From NCBI GenBank assembly GCA_035772405.1, contig JAYKKM010000054.1, forward strand, positions 1,290,001 through 1,354,000: DNA of 64,000 bases, in the 5' to 3' direction. Numbering within the stretch: position 1 is the first letter of the stretch; the number at the start of each line of letters is the position of its first letter. Of this stretch, positions 32,516-44,865 are shown piece by piece. The DNA is from Chrysogorgia sp. JL179-B06. Taxonomy: Eukaryota; Cnidaria; Anthozoa; Scleralcyonacea; Chrysogorgiidae. A model generated the notes under the pieces. That model was not told the DNA's origin, did no database searches, and worked only from the letters and a program-made list of their open reading frames with translations. The translations under genes and the position numbers were made by a program.

Positions 32516-33634
32516 TTGATTTTTGGCGGCGATGGAACGCCATAGTTTTCCACTATAGGCGGAATTTTCCGCGCGGAACGACATTTTTCTTTGTCTCGTG
32601 AACTCTCGAGCGGAACCATCAGTTCATTAAATTAAAAATATAAACTGTAAGAAAAACCTGTTTAATTGGCACCTTCGTGTATACCGGAGAGACAATTGAG
32701 CTCTTGCAAGTATTCCTAAGTTGGGAGGACAATGTTTATAAACAAATGAAATTTTACTTATTATTCCGACCACTAATCGTCGGAACTTTGAAATTATCAC
32801 CAAGACTTGGCGTTATCTGCAAGAGCTCAATATATAGCTAGCTATGCACCGATTACTTACCGAATCACGGCCATTTTCGCAGGACGTATACGTAATTAGC
32901 TTTTCCAGAGCAAAACATTTAAGGTTTCAGTAAATAAAGTTTTTGTAAATGGGCAAAAATAATTTTAAAATACTAATAAAAAGTCTAGTATTTAACCCTA
33001 AGATAGAGAAATACTACTTCTGAACCTAAAATTTCAGCGATTCATGAATATTCTGTGTCCACGGTATACTGTATACGAATAAGGAACGTTATGTTGTTGA
33101 AATGTTTCAACCATGCCTAGTCTACATTTAATCCCAAAGGTATAAACCTTGGATTGGCCATCATATAGTCTCCTTTGTGTACTCGATACAGAATGTTGCA
33201 TTGCATTGAAATAATGGGATTATAGAAGTAGAGTTATTTCTTTATTTCAGGGTTAGGACCTTTGGATCACTGTAGACAGAGTTGTGGTGAGAGAAGTGTG
33301 TATTATGTATAAACATTTCGAGCAAAGTCGAAGGCCCTGTCGAGCGTCTTGTTTCACTTTGACAAAGGGCAGTTGCTTACAGCAACTGATATTCGAATGC
33401 GTTAAGGAACATTTGTAAATCTACAGCAGCTTTATCTTCATCATATTAAAGTGACCAATTCATGTTCTTAATATCCGTTCAGTATATGTTGGTTGCTGCA
33501 TAACATCCTAAAGCTTCATCCCCATCTCAAGCAAGACAATACAGGCCTAATCTTTCTGTACCAGAAGTCGCATGTACGCAACCGCGTACCTATTTTTTTA
33601 ATGTCGCGATAGGGGCTCTACAGTCGCATCTGCG
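32516..33634. other. Unassigned sequence
   Basis: No gene recognised. 33178-33275 resembles 45005-45130 (CAGAATGTTGCAT...GGTTAGGAC), so it holds an old dispersed repeat. Confidence 0.4.
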
Positions 33635-33734
33635 CATGTGCCAAGTGGGGACTCCACCGGAAATAGGTTTTGTTTACATCTCAGTACTGGACTCATGTTA
33701 CTAATGGACGAAGGAGAGCTTCACGCTTGAAGAT

Positions 33735-33930
33735 TTGGAAATCAGTCAAGTAGAACAGTTCGCTGCATTACCTAACATAGATAACATAACTACGTGCAAA
33801 TGTCGTGATCACTGTCTTCGAGGAAAGGGCAGATATTTCTGTCCATGTAGAAGTCTGAATAACTTTTGTTCAAGCGCGTGCCATGGCGAAGATTTCGGTC
33901 ATAAAGACGAGACAGCGACAGTGATATGGC
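33735..33930 (+). pseudogene. Cys-rich (CXC/tesmin-like) coding fragment
   Basis: QFAALPNIDNITTCKCRDHC, RGKGRYFCPCRSLNNF and CSSACH contain a regular Cys pattern (CxC-x3-C ... CPC ... C-x3-C) resembling tesmin/TSO1-type CXC motifs. Such motifs occur in some transposon proteins. An inverted copy lies at 39255-39095 on the minus strand with frame breaks. The left copy runs into a hAT insertion at 33931. The hAT target continues as a donor-like GGTAAGT at 35191, which might mark an exon end. The function is unknown. Confidence 0.5.
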
Positions 33931-35184
33931 CAGTGGCGTACCGTGACCATTTTGGATGGGGGGTGTATCGTCTTAGTTTTACCGACGAACACGTGGGCGC
34001 CGAGGCGTAGGAGCGAATTTAAAGTTGGGGGGGGGGGAGGGGGGCTGAAGTCGACAAGTAGGTAATCAGTGACCGCATTTTTAGGGGGGTGCAGGGGTCC
34101 TTACCCGGAAAATTTTGAAATCTAGAAGCTCGGAAAGACAATTTGCAGCAATTTGAGCAAACTTTTTCATCTAATTCTGCAGCGATCATAGTTCAAATGA
34201 ATCCAAGAGTTGCCTGCTGCCTCTGACCGTGACGCCATGTTTGCGCCTAGTACTGACAGAAGGGTCTGGGAATCAATCTAACAATCGCGTGGCAAGGGTT
34301 TAGGGGTTGCGCCTATGCGTGAGCGCAGATTTTCTTCCATTGCCTTGTCACTAGGTTGGATCGGAAATCGGGAAAAGGGAGGTTTGTAAGCTCAGGAATA
34401 TTAATTTAACATTAACCCATACAATTAAATCGAATTTTATACAACCGACAAAGTTTAAACAGTCGATTAAGTCAATTTTACCAACGATCTAATATGAGGA
34501 ACAGTTTACCGACAGCCTTAACTATTACAAGGTTTTCCCAACTTCCGGTCTGACCAATCTGCCAGGCTTTACCACTGATCTCAAAAATAGGACTGGATCG
34601 AGCTTCTGTTGTTACAAAAATGAAGCCAACAGCGGCCATATTGGAGTGACCACCTAAGGAGTACTGTGGCATCACAGACATGTTGGGGAGGATTCTGACA
34701 TTTGCTATTTAACTTTAGCAAAGGAAACATACTCGCTGGACAGTTATTAAATGTCAGAATTCTGCCTTTCCTCTCCGATTCACCACTGTATTCGTAATGA
34801 GGTCACTCCAATATGGCCGCCGTTTGCTCTAATTATCCAGTAAGAGAAGCCTAATATGAGACGTCAAATTAGGTTTAAGATTTTATGCATTTAATGTCAA
34901 CAAAGAAAATATATTGGCCAGACACTAAACCTATTTTGCGAGCGTCGCATTTCGATTTGCTTGCAAACTCGGAGCTTTTGATGATCTCTCGTCAATTTGC
35001 ATTATGCAAATATACAGGCTTCAAAATAAGCTCGTCAGATACAATAGAAAGCTCAATCCAGTCCTATTTTTGAGATCAGTGGGCTTTACCGACCGACTCC
35101 GCGTTTTACCGACCAATTCAGTGAAAAGTGGGGGGGGGGGTGTAACACCCCCACACCCCCCCCCCCCCCGTACACACACCCCTG
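33931..35184. mobile_element. hAT element, 8-bp TSD GATATGGC
   Basis: Left CAGTGGCGTACCGTGACC, right GTACACACACCCCTG (reverse CAGGGGTGTGTGTAC). The exact 8-bp repeat GATATGGC lies at 33923-33930 and 35185-35192. Poly-G at 34027-34037 and 35130-35140 and poly-C at 35156-35169 lie toward the ends. No transposase was recognised. Its interior 34540-35100 is a palindromic unit also found at 42060-42460. Confidence 0.9.
34540..35100. repeat. Inner inverted repeat, family shared with 42060-42460
   Basis: CTGATCTCAAAAATAGGACT and AGTCCTATTTTTGAGATCAG are inverted, as are GCGGCCATATTGGAGTGAC and GTCACTCCAATATGGCCGC. The block GAGACGTCAAATTAGGTT...CCAGACACTAAACC recurs at 42350-42430. Confidence 0.75.
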
Positions 35185-35226
35185 GATATGGCGGTAAGTT
35201 TATTATTTTTTATTGTATCCAACTAT

Positions 35227-35777
35227 ATGTAATTTATTTCTAAAATCGGGACTGGAATCATTGTAGCGTGTGACGCTAATTTTCTTACTATTATATATAT
35301 TTTATAGGTCTTTGGACTTTGGGCATGAAGCCCAAAGACGTATAAAATAACCGCGCAAAGATGAAATTATTTTCTGCATTTGTTGGTCGATTTTGTCTTT
35401 CAATTTCCTTTAAAACATTTTGTATATTTAATAGTATATGATTCTGAATGTTATTAGTTATTTCTTCAGCAGCTTATAAATTAATTTTCCGCAATTTCCT
35501 TGTTATTCGTTATACTATTTTCTCCCTTTGCAGTACTCTTTTCTTTCGACCTGATGGTTCGACTTGAGGGCCAGTACTTGAGGTATCAGGATTCCAAGGT
35601 CGAAGGTAGTATCACAAAGGAAATTGAACGACAAAAAGTACAGAATATAATTTCAACTTTGCGCGGATGACGGCCCAAAGACGTATAAAATATATATAAT
35701 AGTAAGAAAATTAATAGCGTCACACGCCTGCCTTCCAGTCCCAATTTTAGTCCGTTGCTCAGAAATATATTACATAT
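35227..35777. mobile_element. Palindromic MITE inside the left arm
   Basis: The whole segment folds back on itself. GTGTGACGCTAATTTTCTTA matches in reverse TAAGAAAATTAATAGCGTCACAC, and CGCGCAAAGATGAAATTAT matches ATAATTTCAACTTTGCGCG. The right arm of the larger duplication lacks it, so it is a later insertion. Confidence 0.75.
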
Positions 35778-35849
35778 TAGACGGCCGGCCAACCTCGACA
35801 AAAGTGCCTCAAAAACACCTTTGATGGCATTTTCTGTTACAAGCAGGCA

Positions 35850-38800
35850 ACCACCACAGAAATGTAGCTTAGACTTCGACAAAGATGACTGGGCCGGTTG
35901 CCAACAGAATTTTGGGGTTTTAATGTTAAAATTTTGAGGTTTCTTCAGCTGCTTTACACGCTTCGAGTCCGACGGAAATATCCGAGCCGATTTTTCCCTG
36001 GCAACTTGCTTCATAGGGGGTCTTTGATTACCAGCCAATGGGTACGCAGGTTAAGCAAAGTACGCGCGCTTTACGCGCGAGTCAAAATTAACAAGCCATC
36101 GTTGAATGCAAATCGTGTCCGCGAAATCAGGCTATATATCATCATAATATCGTATATTTTATTCGTTTTTTTGGTGTATTTAGTTGGTGAGTGTGTCGAG
36201 TTGTCGATCAGTTGACTTCGTTTAATTTTAATATACAAACAAACATTAAATTTGTACGAAAAAGCAGCGATTAATATAATATAAAATGGCTTCGACATCG
36301 AGCTCTCAGCGTAAACCGGTTAATATAGTATAGTTCCTGTTTCAATTCTAAAAAAGAAAAAGAAAGAGGTTTCGTTAGACGCTTGTCTGTTTTGCCACAT
36401 ATAAATGCTGCAAAAACTCCAGCGATGAACACCTCTTCGTAGTTGTAATGCCAATAATTGTAAAAATCCCATGGACTAACACTAACAGATTGAGATTAAT
36501 AAATGGGGTGAAGCAGTTACCTGTGAGTCTACATGCATTGCTTTTATTAGGTGTTGTTGGTTTAATGTCATAATAATGGTTTTGATGATTGATCGTTCAG
36601 TATTGGTAATTTATGGATACACAACCATGCATATAATTCATTAAAAGCTAAGCTTTCATCTTGTGTTGCTCAGCACATCCCTGATTTTTTAATATGTCTA
36701 CATTATTACAAAAGATTGATGAATTTGAATATATCACACTTGTGGACGTATATTCAGAATTGATTTAAATTTACAAAATTTTGAACTTACATATGATCAA
36801 TATAATAATAATTATACCTCAACTGTAAATTGTCTAGTAGACACTAGCTAGGGAGTTAAATTTGTACCACGTGACCGGTCAATATATCACAGAATTATCC
36901 CCACCCTGTGGTACAACTCTTTGGTATTCAAGCTTGAATACCATACTAGCTCAAATACCCTCAGGTGCAAAAACCAAAATGAGGCTGTTAACAATGGAGG
37001 AACAAGAAGACATTTCACCCATTGTTTCACCTGGAGAATGAGATGACAAGGAAATTCTTCGGTTATTAGAAAACTATTCAAGATTGTTTCGGTATTACAT
37101 AATTTATATTCGACAAAATATTACCCCGCAGGATGATATAATATTGCTTGGGCTTTGCCCTGACCCTCAGGGTAATATTTTCTTGAATTCCCCTCACTCT
37201 AGGTCTATAAATGATCAGAAATAAGATGCATGACTTATGAAATAATTGTTTATTACTTAATAGACTGAGGTCCAATCCAGGTATCATCATCTATAGAGAT
37301 TTGCCTTCTTGAGGAATGGACGCTTATGAATTTCCTTGATTTCCTGCAAGAGAGGTTTTGAGTGCAGATAAGTGAGGCTTGTTTCCAGAGCATATATTCT
37401 GTGATCCCTTATTCAGATTTGTTTACCAACAGAAGACTTTTCAGTGTGGCCCTTTAAGCATTCAATTAAGATGTTCTTTGAGGAAGACTGTTTGATTTCC
37501 ATTTCTCACATACTGGTACAGTCTATTTATGGGCAATTTTGAAACCAAAGGCAAAGCAATATAATTTTCACCATTTAAACCAAGTTTATGCAGCAGTATA
37601 TACATTCTATATTAGAAAGACATTTTCAACATCGGTACTATATGTACTCCTGGACCATCACAATAGCTTTATCATGGAGTGTTGCTTTTCTAGTCTGACA
37701 TTGTGTATTGTATATGTATATACAGCTTACAAGAAACCTAACCAAATCATCCATTTATAACCAATTGTTCAATGTACACAATACATCTGCGACCAAGACC
37801 ACTTCAAGGAAGAACTTTATCGCATCAGAAATGATTTGAAATACAACAGATATGCATCCACCCAGACCTTCTGATCTTTCTCACACCAATGTAGTACAGA
37901 CTGAAAAGCTCAACCAACAACTATTTGCCCACAAAGATAAAGCATTGACAAAAAGTCTGGAATTTACCACATTCCTTGAGAATGTGGTTTAGTTTTAATA
38001 AACATTGGAGAAAATGGCCAAACATACTATACTGTCTCTCAAAGAACATCTTAGTTATTGCTCAAATAGTCACACTGAAAAATGTTCTGTTAATTGCCAA
38101 ACAAACCTAAACAAATATCAATTATCAATCACAGAATTATTCGGAAACAAGCTTATCTCATCTGCATCAAAAACAACTACTGTACTTATCTCTGATAATT
38201 AGGGAATAAATAGAGATTCACAAGTATCAAACTATACGTCAATTCGGGTCAATCTCTGACTTTCAACGATACCTGAACAGCACTTTTAAATATACCATAC
38301 ATGAACTTGCAAATATGGAAAACAAATGTAATCAAACGAAATAGAAGGTAATAAAACTACATAAGTAAGATGTACACATTTACCAAGATGGTAATGTAAA
38401 CCGATAACAAACAAAAAATTCAGTTCGCATCTGAGGATGTCCTCACCCTGGTCCCAGAGGTAGATGTCCTCAGGAGTCAAGACGAATTAAAAGCTCAGGT
38501 TGAATGCATGGTTGTATTCGCTACATGCAGATTACCAAAACTAACTTCAGTACTTTAGCATAAAGGACTTTACCAAAGCTACCAGTTTTAAAAATTAATT
38601 AAGCTTTACAAACTTACCCTGTTGTTGTTTTCCTTCGAAGACGAAGTGTTCTGTTTAGGTATATATATGCGCCATGTTCCTTGTTTACTTGTCATTGTGA
38701 GTTATGCGAATTAGCGTATCCGAAGTTTCACGCGCGTTGATTGGATAACAGTCTGAAATTAGCCAATCAAAATCAAGCACTGACGTATATTACAATACTC

Positions 38801-38930
38801 CATGGAATGCCATTCGTTAAAACGAGGTACTTCCAAGCCGTGATGCGCTTTCGAAAAACACCAATTTTTTAATATTCAAATCCCGAATTAGCGATGGCAA
38901 CCCCCCATACCTTCAAAAGAAACACTATCC
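35850..38930. other. Unassigned centre of the inverted duplication
   Basis: At 36286 a start codon followed by MASTSSSQRKPVNIV and, after a frame change, KKKKEVSLDACLFCHI may be the head of a degenerate coding sequence. No family was identified. 36920-36960 holds a short palindrome around TTCAAGCTTGAA. No other gene recognised. Confidence 0.35.
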
Positions 38931-39343
38931 GATAGCATCTGGCGTGGTTGCCTGCTTGTAACAAAAAATGCCATCAACGATAATATTTTTGAACCATGGC
39001 CGGCCGTCTATATAGTTGGATACAATAAAAAATAATAAACTTTATACCGCTATATCACATTCGCTGTCTTAAACTCGTCTGTTGTTCATACATAATGACC
39101 GAAGTCTTCGCCATGCCATGATGCCACGGCCACGCGCTTGAACAAAAGTTATTCAGACTTTACATGGACAGAAATTTCTGCCCTTTCCTCGAAGACAGTG
39201 ATCACGACATTTGCACGTAGTTATGTTATCTATGTTAGGTAATGCAACGAACTGTTCTACTAAACAAAACCTATTTCCGGTGGAGTCCCCACTTGGCACA
39301 TGATCTTGATGCGCCATTTCGACTTTCTTTAAAATCTTTATAC

Positions 39344-40192
39344 CATAGGTAGCCCAGACACAAATTTCGAGTATGAATAGATATACATAGTTATATTATT
39401 ATTTTTTTATAATTCATTTATTTACTGCATAAAAATGCATACTGTTGGCCTGTAATTGTTCATATCTTCTTTCATAACATCAATATATTCTATATGACTT
39501 GTTTATAGATCATAAAGCTTAGCAGTGTTTCAAAATATTCATCAAATACACTGCTACTCTATATTACCCCCTGCGGTGTTCATCTCGCTTTAACCGTCAG
39601 ATAAACATTGTTATATTACTATTTTTACCGTAAAATATACAGGAAAATCAAATTTACTGCTAGGACTAACTGCCTACTTAATATACCATGCAAGAGGGAA
39701 AATTTACACATATACTTACGATTAGACGGCTTTAAATCACGTTTGAAGTCGACCAGGTTTTGCGGGCGACGCGGCGGAACCTGGTCGACTTCAAACGTGA
39801 TTTAAAGCCGTCTAATCGTAAGTATATGTGTAAATTTTCCCTCTTGCATGGTATAATAAGTAGGCAGTTAGTCCTAGCAGTAAATTTGATTTTCCTGTAT
39901 ATTTTACGGTAAAAATAGTAATATAACAATGTTTATCTGACGGTAAAGCGAGATGAACACCGCAGGGGGTAATATAGAGTAGCAGTGTATTTGATGAATA
40001 TTTTGAAACACTGCTAAGCTTTATGATCTATAAACAAGTCATATAGAATATATTGATGTTATGAAAGAAGATATGAACAATTACAGGCCAACAGTATGCA
40101 TTTTTATGCAGTAAATAAATGAATTATAAAAAAATAATAATATAACTATGTATATCTATTCATACTCGAAATTTGTGTCTGGGCTACCTATG
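39344..40192. mobile_element. 849-bp nearly perfect palindrome, 7-bp TSD
   Basis: Ends CATAGGTAGCCCAGACACAA and reverse complement. The arms of about 412 bp meet at 39768 around a GC-rich loop (TTTTGCGGGCGACGCGGCGG). I see only isolated mismatches, e.g. AATATACC against GGTATAAT. TTTATAC flanks both sides (39337-39343 and 40193-40199). Both strands code the same 65-residue frame, a by-product of the palindrome. The family is unknown. Confidence 0.88.
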
Positions 40193-40276
40193 TTTATACC
40201 TGTGATCTGGTCGAGCTTTTTAAAGTGTTCTGTTTTCTGAAATATAGGCTTAATTGTTGATCAGTAATGTGGCTTA

Positions 40277-40315
40277 CATGACTAGTATCTTGATATTATC
40301 AAGATACTAGTCATG
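40277..40315. repeat. 39-bp near-perfect palindrome
   Basis: CATGACTAGTATCTTGATA meets its reverse complement with a single central mismatch. It lies just before ACTACGGTGGCCCACAA (40328), whose GGTGGCCCAC word resembles the left end of the foldback element at 659. Confidence 0.8.
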
Positions 40316-40352
40316 CCAGTCACATTACTACGGTGGCCCACAAAGGTCACCT

Positions 40353-40612
40353 CTTCTCCGTACAAACACGTAGCTTCTCCGTAGAAATCGAGCTTCTCCG
40401 TGGGAATACGCACATGTTCCGCGGAAACAGACGCTTTCTCCACAAAAACAGATGCCTTCTCCGGGGAAATAGGATACCTTCTCCGCGGAAACAGATGCTT
40501 TCTCTGGGGAAATAGATACCTTCTCCGTAGAAACAGACACCTTCTCTGGTGAAACAGACGCCTTCTCTGTAGAAACAGACCCCTTCTCCGTAGAAATAGA
40601 CACCTTCTCCAT
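40353..40612. repeat. 21-bp minisatellite
   Basis: The unit is CTCCGTAGAAACAGACACCTT with variants, about 11 copies. Minus-strand frames read VSTEKAS-type heptads in one frame and poly-Arg/Leu in others. As no frame has gene context it is treated as a tandem repeat. Confidence 0.85.
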
Positions 40613-41510
40613 AAAAATTTAAAAGGAAGGTTATAACATTGGCTGATTTTTGGTGCCACCATGATTTAATTTCCCACGTTATGTATTTCACCGTATTAAA
40701 GATCAATATACTCATCTTCAGAAGGAATAAATTTGAAACAATGCCACTGAAGTATTCTTTAGAAAATATTTTTACAGACAAATTAACCATATCCACATGA
40801 TGACAAAGATGCTTTACCGGCAATGTCATTCCCGCAATTATGACAAAAGTTACAGTTTAAAGGTAAATATTAGAGCCCAGCAAATGACTTTGAGACAACT
40901 GACAAGACATAATAAAAGATATTTAATTGCTAAAGTTTCGTCGCTATATATACACATAGATGCTAGTGTTAGAATCATTAGAATTTTAGTGTTAGTTACA
41001 AACGGTCAAAGTAGGATAACAAATTTGAAATTTAAACTATACAAGTAGTCAAAGATAAATAAATATCATGTTTCAGCTAGTCAAACGAAAGATTATTTGA
41101 AGGTGTTTAGTGAAGATTACAAGGATTAGTCAATAGTTAGAATAAGGAAAGTGGTACTGAGCTAATATTAGCGTTAAGAATGGGGTTAAGCTTAGAAAGA
41201 CTTCCCTTTAGTAAGAGTACAAATTGTGAAGTTGATGAGGCGAGTATTTTAAAATCAGAAGAAGAGACAAAATTTGAAACTTATATCACCGCCTTTTTGC
41301 GCCCGCGAGCGTCTGTACGCAGGCTATTGCACACGCCGATCGCGGTAGTCCTACGGCACTAAAAGATGAAGAGCGATTTCGAAACGTGTTGGTGAGGTCC
41401 GTGATCTCAAAGAGACTATAATGAATGCCAAGTTAGTTATGAATGCCAAAACTAAAAGTGTATATATATATGAATGCCAAACGTACAAAAGTAAACACGA
41501 ATATAAACTT
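40613..41510. other. Unassigned sequence
   Basis: No gene recognised. Confidence 0.4.
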
Positions 41511-43420
41511 GAGTTGAATATGTGTCCAAATCTGTTTTCAGAATTGAAATAATATTGACCAAGATAACGTACAAAATTTACTATGAAACGGCCTTTTCCG
41601 ATTTGTGATCAACACAAGTGTGACCAGGATCTTATGAGGTTGCGATTGCAGTAGCTTCTTACTTAGTTATATAATTCAGGGGGTAATTCTTGCCCTACTT
41701 TTCTTCAAGAAAACTTTTGAAATTCTTGTAAATCCGACGAGGCCCACATAATACTTTGGGTTAGGTTTTCGTGCATGTTTGGGATTAAAGTTCGTGACTT
41801 AGTTTTAAGGTTAGCACTACTAGAAACAAAATTAAATTAGGTGGAGCACTTCTGCGCCAAGCTATTCTGTCTGATTTCCAAGTTTTAGCGATGTCTACGA
41901 TGACGTCATCATTTCGTACACCGGACCCATAAAGATCATAAATAAGTTTTATTTTAATATGATCTCTATGCACCGGACCTTTTAGAGTTTTTATTAGTAT
42001 TTTTTATACCGTTGTAATGGTATAGTCGTACGGGTAGTTTAAAAAAAGATGGACAGTTCTGTGTGACGTCGTTCAGGCCACTGATCTCTAAATAAAGACT
42101 GGATCGAGCAACTATTGTTCAGAAAATGAAGCCGGAAGTCCGCCATTACTAAGGGACCAACTGAGAATCCTATGAGGTTTTTTGATGGTTTATGTGCTCT
42201 TACCATCGACAAAATAATATTACTATAAAGAGGACCAGAAAACATTTTTCAAATTACTGGGTAAAACGATTCATCGCCTTACCTACAGATTTACTACGAC
42301 TTTGGTCCCTTAGCAATGGCCGCCGTTGGCTCTAATTATCAGCCTGATATGAGACGTCAAATTAGGTTGAAGATTTTATGCATTTAATGTTAACAAAGAA
42401 ACTATATTGGCCAGACACTAAACCTATTTTGCGAGCGTCGGAGTTTCTAATGATCTCTCGTTAATTATGCAGGCTGCGTCCTCGTCACCAAGGTTACCAT
42501 GCAAAAATGTGGAATTTGAGCCATGTTACTACAACATATTTGCTGATGAAAATGTAACGATAAATGACGGGATAACGTGTAAATGGTTCATTCATGGTAG
42601 AAAACAGTTTACCCAAGAACTGTTCAACTGAGGTAGGTTGTCTTTTACGTTCTTTTTCAAGACAGCTCGTTGCGTATAATAGATACATCAAGAACTTGCT
42701 TTATATATAGCTCACTGTCGACCGCATTTGTTATTTTCAAAATGTCCAACTGTCCTGTTTTCAGACAATGCTTTAACGTCCTTTATATTATGGTTGCCTT
42801 TTAGTTTTCTTCGCTCTATTAGTCGTTTCTCACTACTGTTATTTTAGAGTTTATAGTGACATTGGAATGTTTGATCTGAATATTTCACTGCTTTGAGTTT
42901 GAGTGCCGTTTGAAATTCAGTTTGAATTTCATCTTCCCGACTCCGTCTAAAATCCCTAAATTGTTAATCTACGACCCTACGTTTCGTTTTCACAGCCTCG
43001 GTGAACAACTTGGCTTTATAATTTTGCGTACAATTTCTTTGTCATTTGTGTCGTATTTTCCTGCTCATCAAATGAGCAATCGATGTATTAAAATGTCTGG
43101 CCTTGCTTAAATATATCACGTATAAATATACACAATCATCGCATTGAATGACGGATTTAATGGTTGAACAAAATAAGGATTCTGGTGCTCAAAAATACTA
43201 CATCTTAGCCTTAGCTCCATGAGTTCACCAACTCACTACCAGTTTACAGAGGCAGATAGGGTTTTTTGTGAAATAATTGGTAGGATTGTATTTGTACACA
43301 TTGCAATACTGTAGGCTGTTTCATCGTTTTTTGAACATTATTTAACCAATTTCAATTCTGAAAACAGATTTGGAATTACCGAGTCTACATACGTGTCTAT
43401 TACAAGGTTCAAATTAAATA
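41511..43420. mobile_element. Diverged inverted-repeat element, relative of 8601-9650
   Basis: TCCAAATCTGTTTTCAGAATTGAAA (41528-41552) is mirrored at 43350-43374. 41560-41620 (TTGACCAAGATAACG, then GCCTTTTCCGATTTGTGATCA) resembles the arm at 8763-8825, and 43375-43410 resembles 9497-9540. Inside is the 42060-42460 unit shared with 34540-35100. The edges are approximate. Confidence 0.5.
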
Positions 43421-43623
43421 TTTTAAATTGAGTAGTGAATTTTCTTGCTACTTTTTCACACAATTCAGGGGGTCTGTATTTTTTAAAAATTTAATTTAAT
43501 TTTTTTAATTAAAAAAAAAAAAAGAGTATTTACCCCACTGTTAAATAACCTGCATCAACCAAACATCAGTTTTACATATATCTTTACTAAAACCTTTCAT
43601 CAAGCTTTCAATAAACATGTAGC

Positions 43624-44220
43624 ATGCTGCATAATTCCAAGCACATATTCAATGTTAAAGTTGTTGAAGACATTGCCCAGCGGAACCTCACACTAGTGAC
43701 CATGCATTTTCAACCACCTCTTCGTAAAAACCTGTTCATGTTCATGCGTAAGATCCTAGAATCATGTGTTAGATCAAGGCTTACATATGGAACAGCTGCT
43801 TGGTTTCCAAATGAACAAGAGTTAAAAAAACTAGAAGGCTGCTGGAACCAATGCCTACGGGACATGGTGAAAGGCGGATGGAAACGGAGACATGTTCCGG
43901 AACATGAAGATGGGGAGGAAGAAGCAGATTATGCCTTCATTTACACAAATGAGCAGATTGGAAACATCCTCAAAATAATACCTCTACGAAATTTCATATA
44001 CAGTCAATACCTCAAGTATATTGGTCACATATGTCGTGCGGAGAACACTGCAATTACAAAAATATTATTGTTTGCTAAGCCAGAAAGAAAATACTACCAT
44101 GATCCCTGGGAAAAGATTTCTAAGTTGCTTGGAATATCAAGTGATCAAGCTAAGAGGATGACCCAGTCACGGGATGAGTTCGCCGAGTTGATACGGAAGC
44201 GTTTCATTTCGCCTCTGTGA
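43624..44220 (+). pseudogene. LINE C-terminal fragment
   Basis: The frame codes the region after the RT domain: LESCVRSRLTYGTAAWFPNE, LEGCWNQCLRDMVKGGWKRR, LKYIGHICRAENTAITKILL and KPERKYYHDPWEKISKLLGI. This pattern (YxGHIxR...LLFAxPxxKYYxDPWxKI) is typical of the 3' end of a LINE ORF2 found in corals and other animals. The RT itself is missing, so the copy is 5'-truncated. It ends at a stop at 44218-44220, and a short continuation in another frame runs to 44433. Confidence 0.8.
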
Positions 44221-44613
44221 TGACAACGTTCATTGTTGGAGGAAGATACAGGACAGGACAGGGACTTAGAAGATAATTGGCCATGTTTGTCTCACCCAAA
44301 TATACGGATCACCCAAAAGGCATACTTGGAACTTACCCTTTGGTCTTTCCATCAGAATGTTAGGAATATGGCAGGCCAGAATTCAACACGCTATGCTGTT
44401 AAGTTAAGATTAGAAACCGTGTTCGCTCTATAGCAATATAATGAATACTGTATAGTAAACTGTAATGGACAGCATACATATTAACCCTGTCATAGAAATA
44501 GAAAAAGAGAAATGAGAATTAAAATAAATAAAAACTGCAATAGCTTGTCATTGAGATACTGTATGAGAATGGCATATGCAGGGTGGGGGTCAGTTGGGTG
44601 GGTGCGACCACAT

Positions 44614-44830
44614 CCCCGGGACTATGCGGGGATTTTAAGATTTTTACAGTGTTAAATATTGGTCAATTAATTGACTCCGTAACCTTCACCATTTGCTTCA
44701 GTCATTGGGAAATTTTAAAGTACCGGGGCCATAGGGGCGGGAACTGTAACAGCCAATATTCCACCGGTAGCGGGGAAAATACCAATATTTAACACTGTAA
44801 AAATGTTAAAATCCCGCATAGTCCCGGGGG
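44614..44830. mobile_element. MITE-like inverted repeat
   Basis: CCCCGGGACTATGCGGGGAT and AACACTGTAAAAATGTTAAA...CCCGCATAGTCCCGGGGG pair as 50-bp arms. Confidence 0.7.
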
Positions 44831-44865
44831 TTAGGGGTCCGTAGTTTCAATTGACTAGTGCATAA

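Larger units (their letters stand above)
33635..39297. mobile_element. Large inverted duplication carrying Cys-rich coding ends
   Basis: The left arm starts CATGTGCCAAGTGGGGACTC (about 33635) and includes 33735-33930, 35193-35226 and 35776-35845. The right arm is its reverse complement over 39297-38935. The left arm is interrupted by a hAT element and a palindromic MITE that the right arm lacks. The centre (about 35850-38930) is unrecognised. It could be a large DNA transposon with coding sequence within the arms, or an inverted segmental duplication. No target duplication was found. Confidence 0.65.

Noticed and set aside
37000..38500. Host gene between the inverted arms
   Set aside because: Only short frames with no recognised domain, and no splice-consistent series was found.
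39608..39929. Two near-identical 65-residue frames on opposite strands
   Set aside because: They are the same DNA read in both arms of the 849-bp palindrome and have no family signature.
40282..40829. Minus-strand frames with repeated STEKVS and Arg-rich units
   Set aside because: All three frames are open over the 21-bp minisatellite; this is expected from the repeat and there is no gene context.
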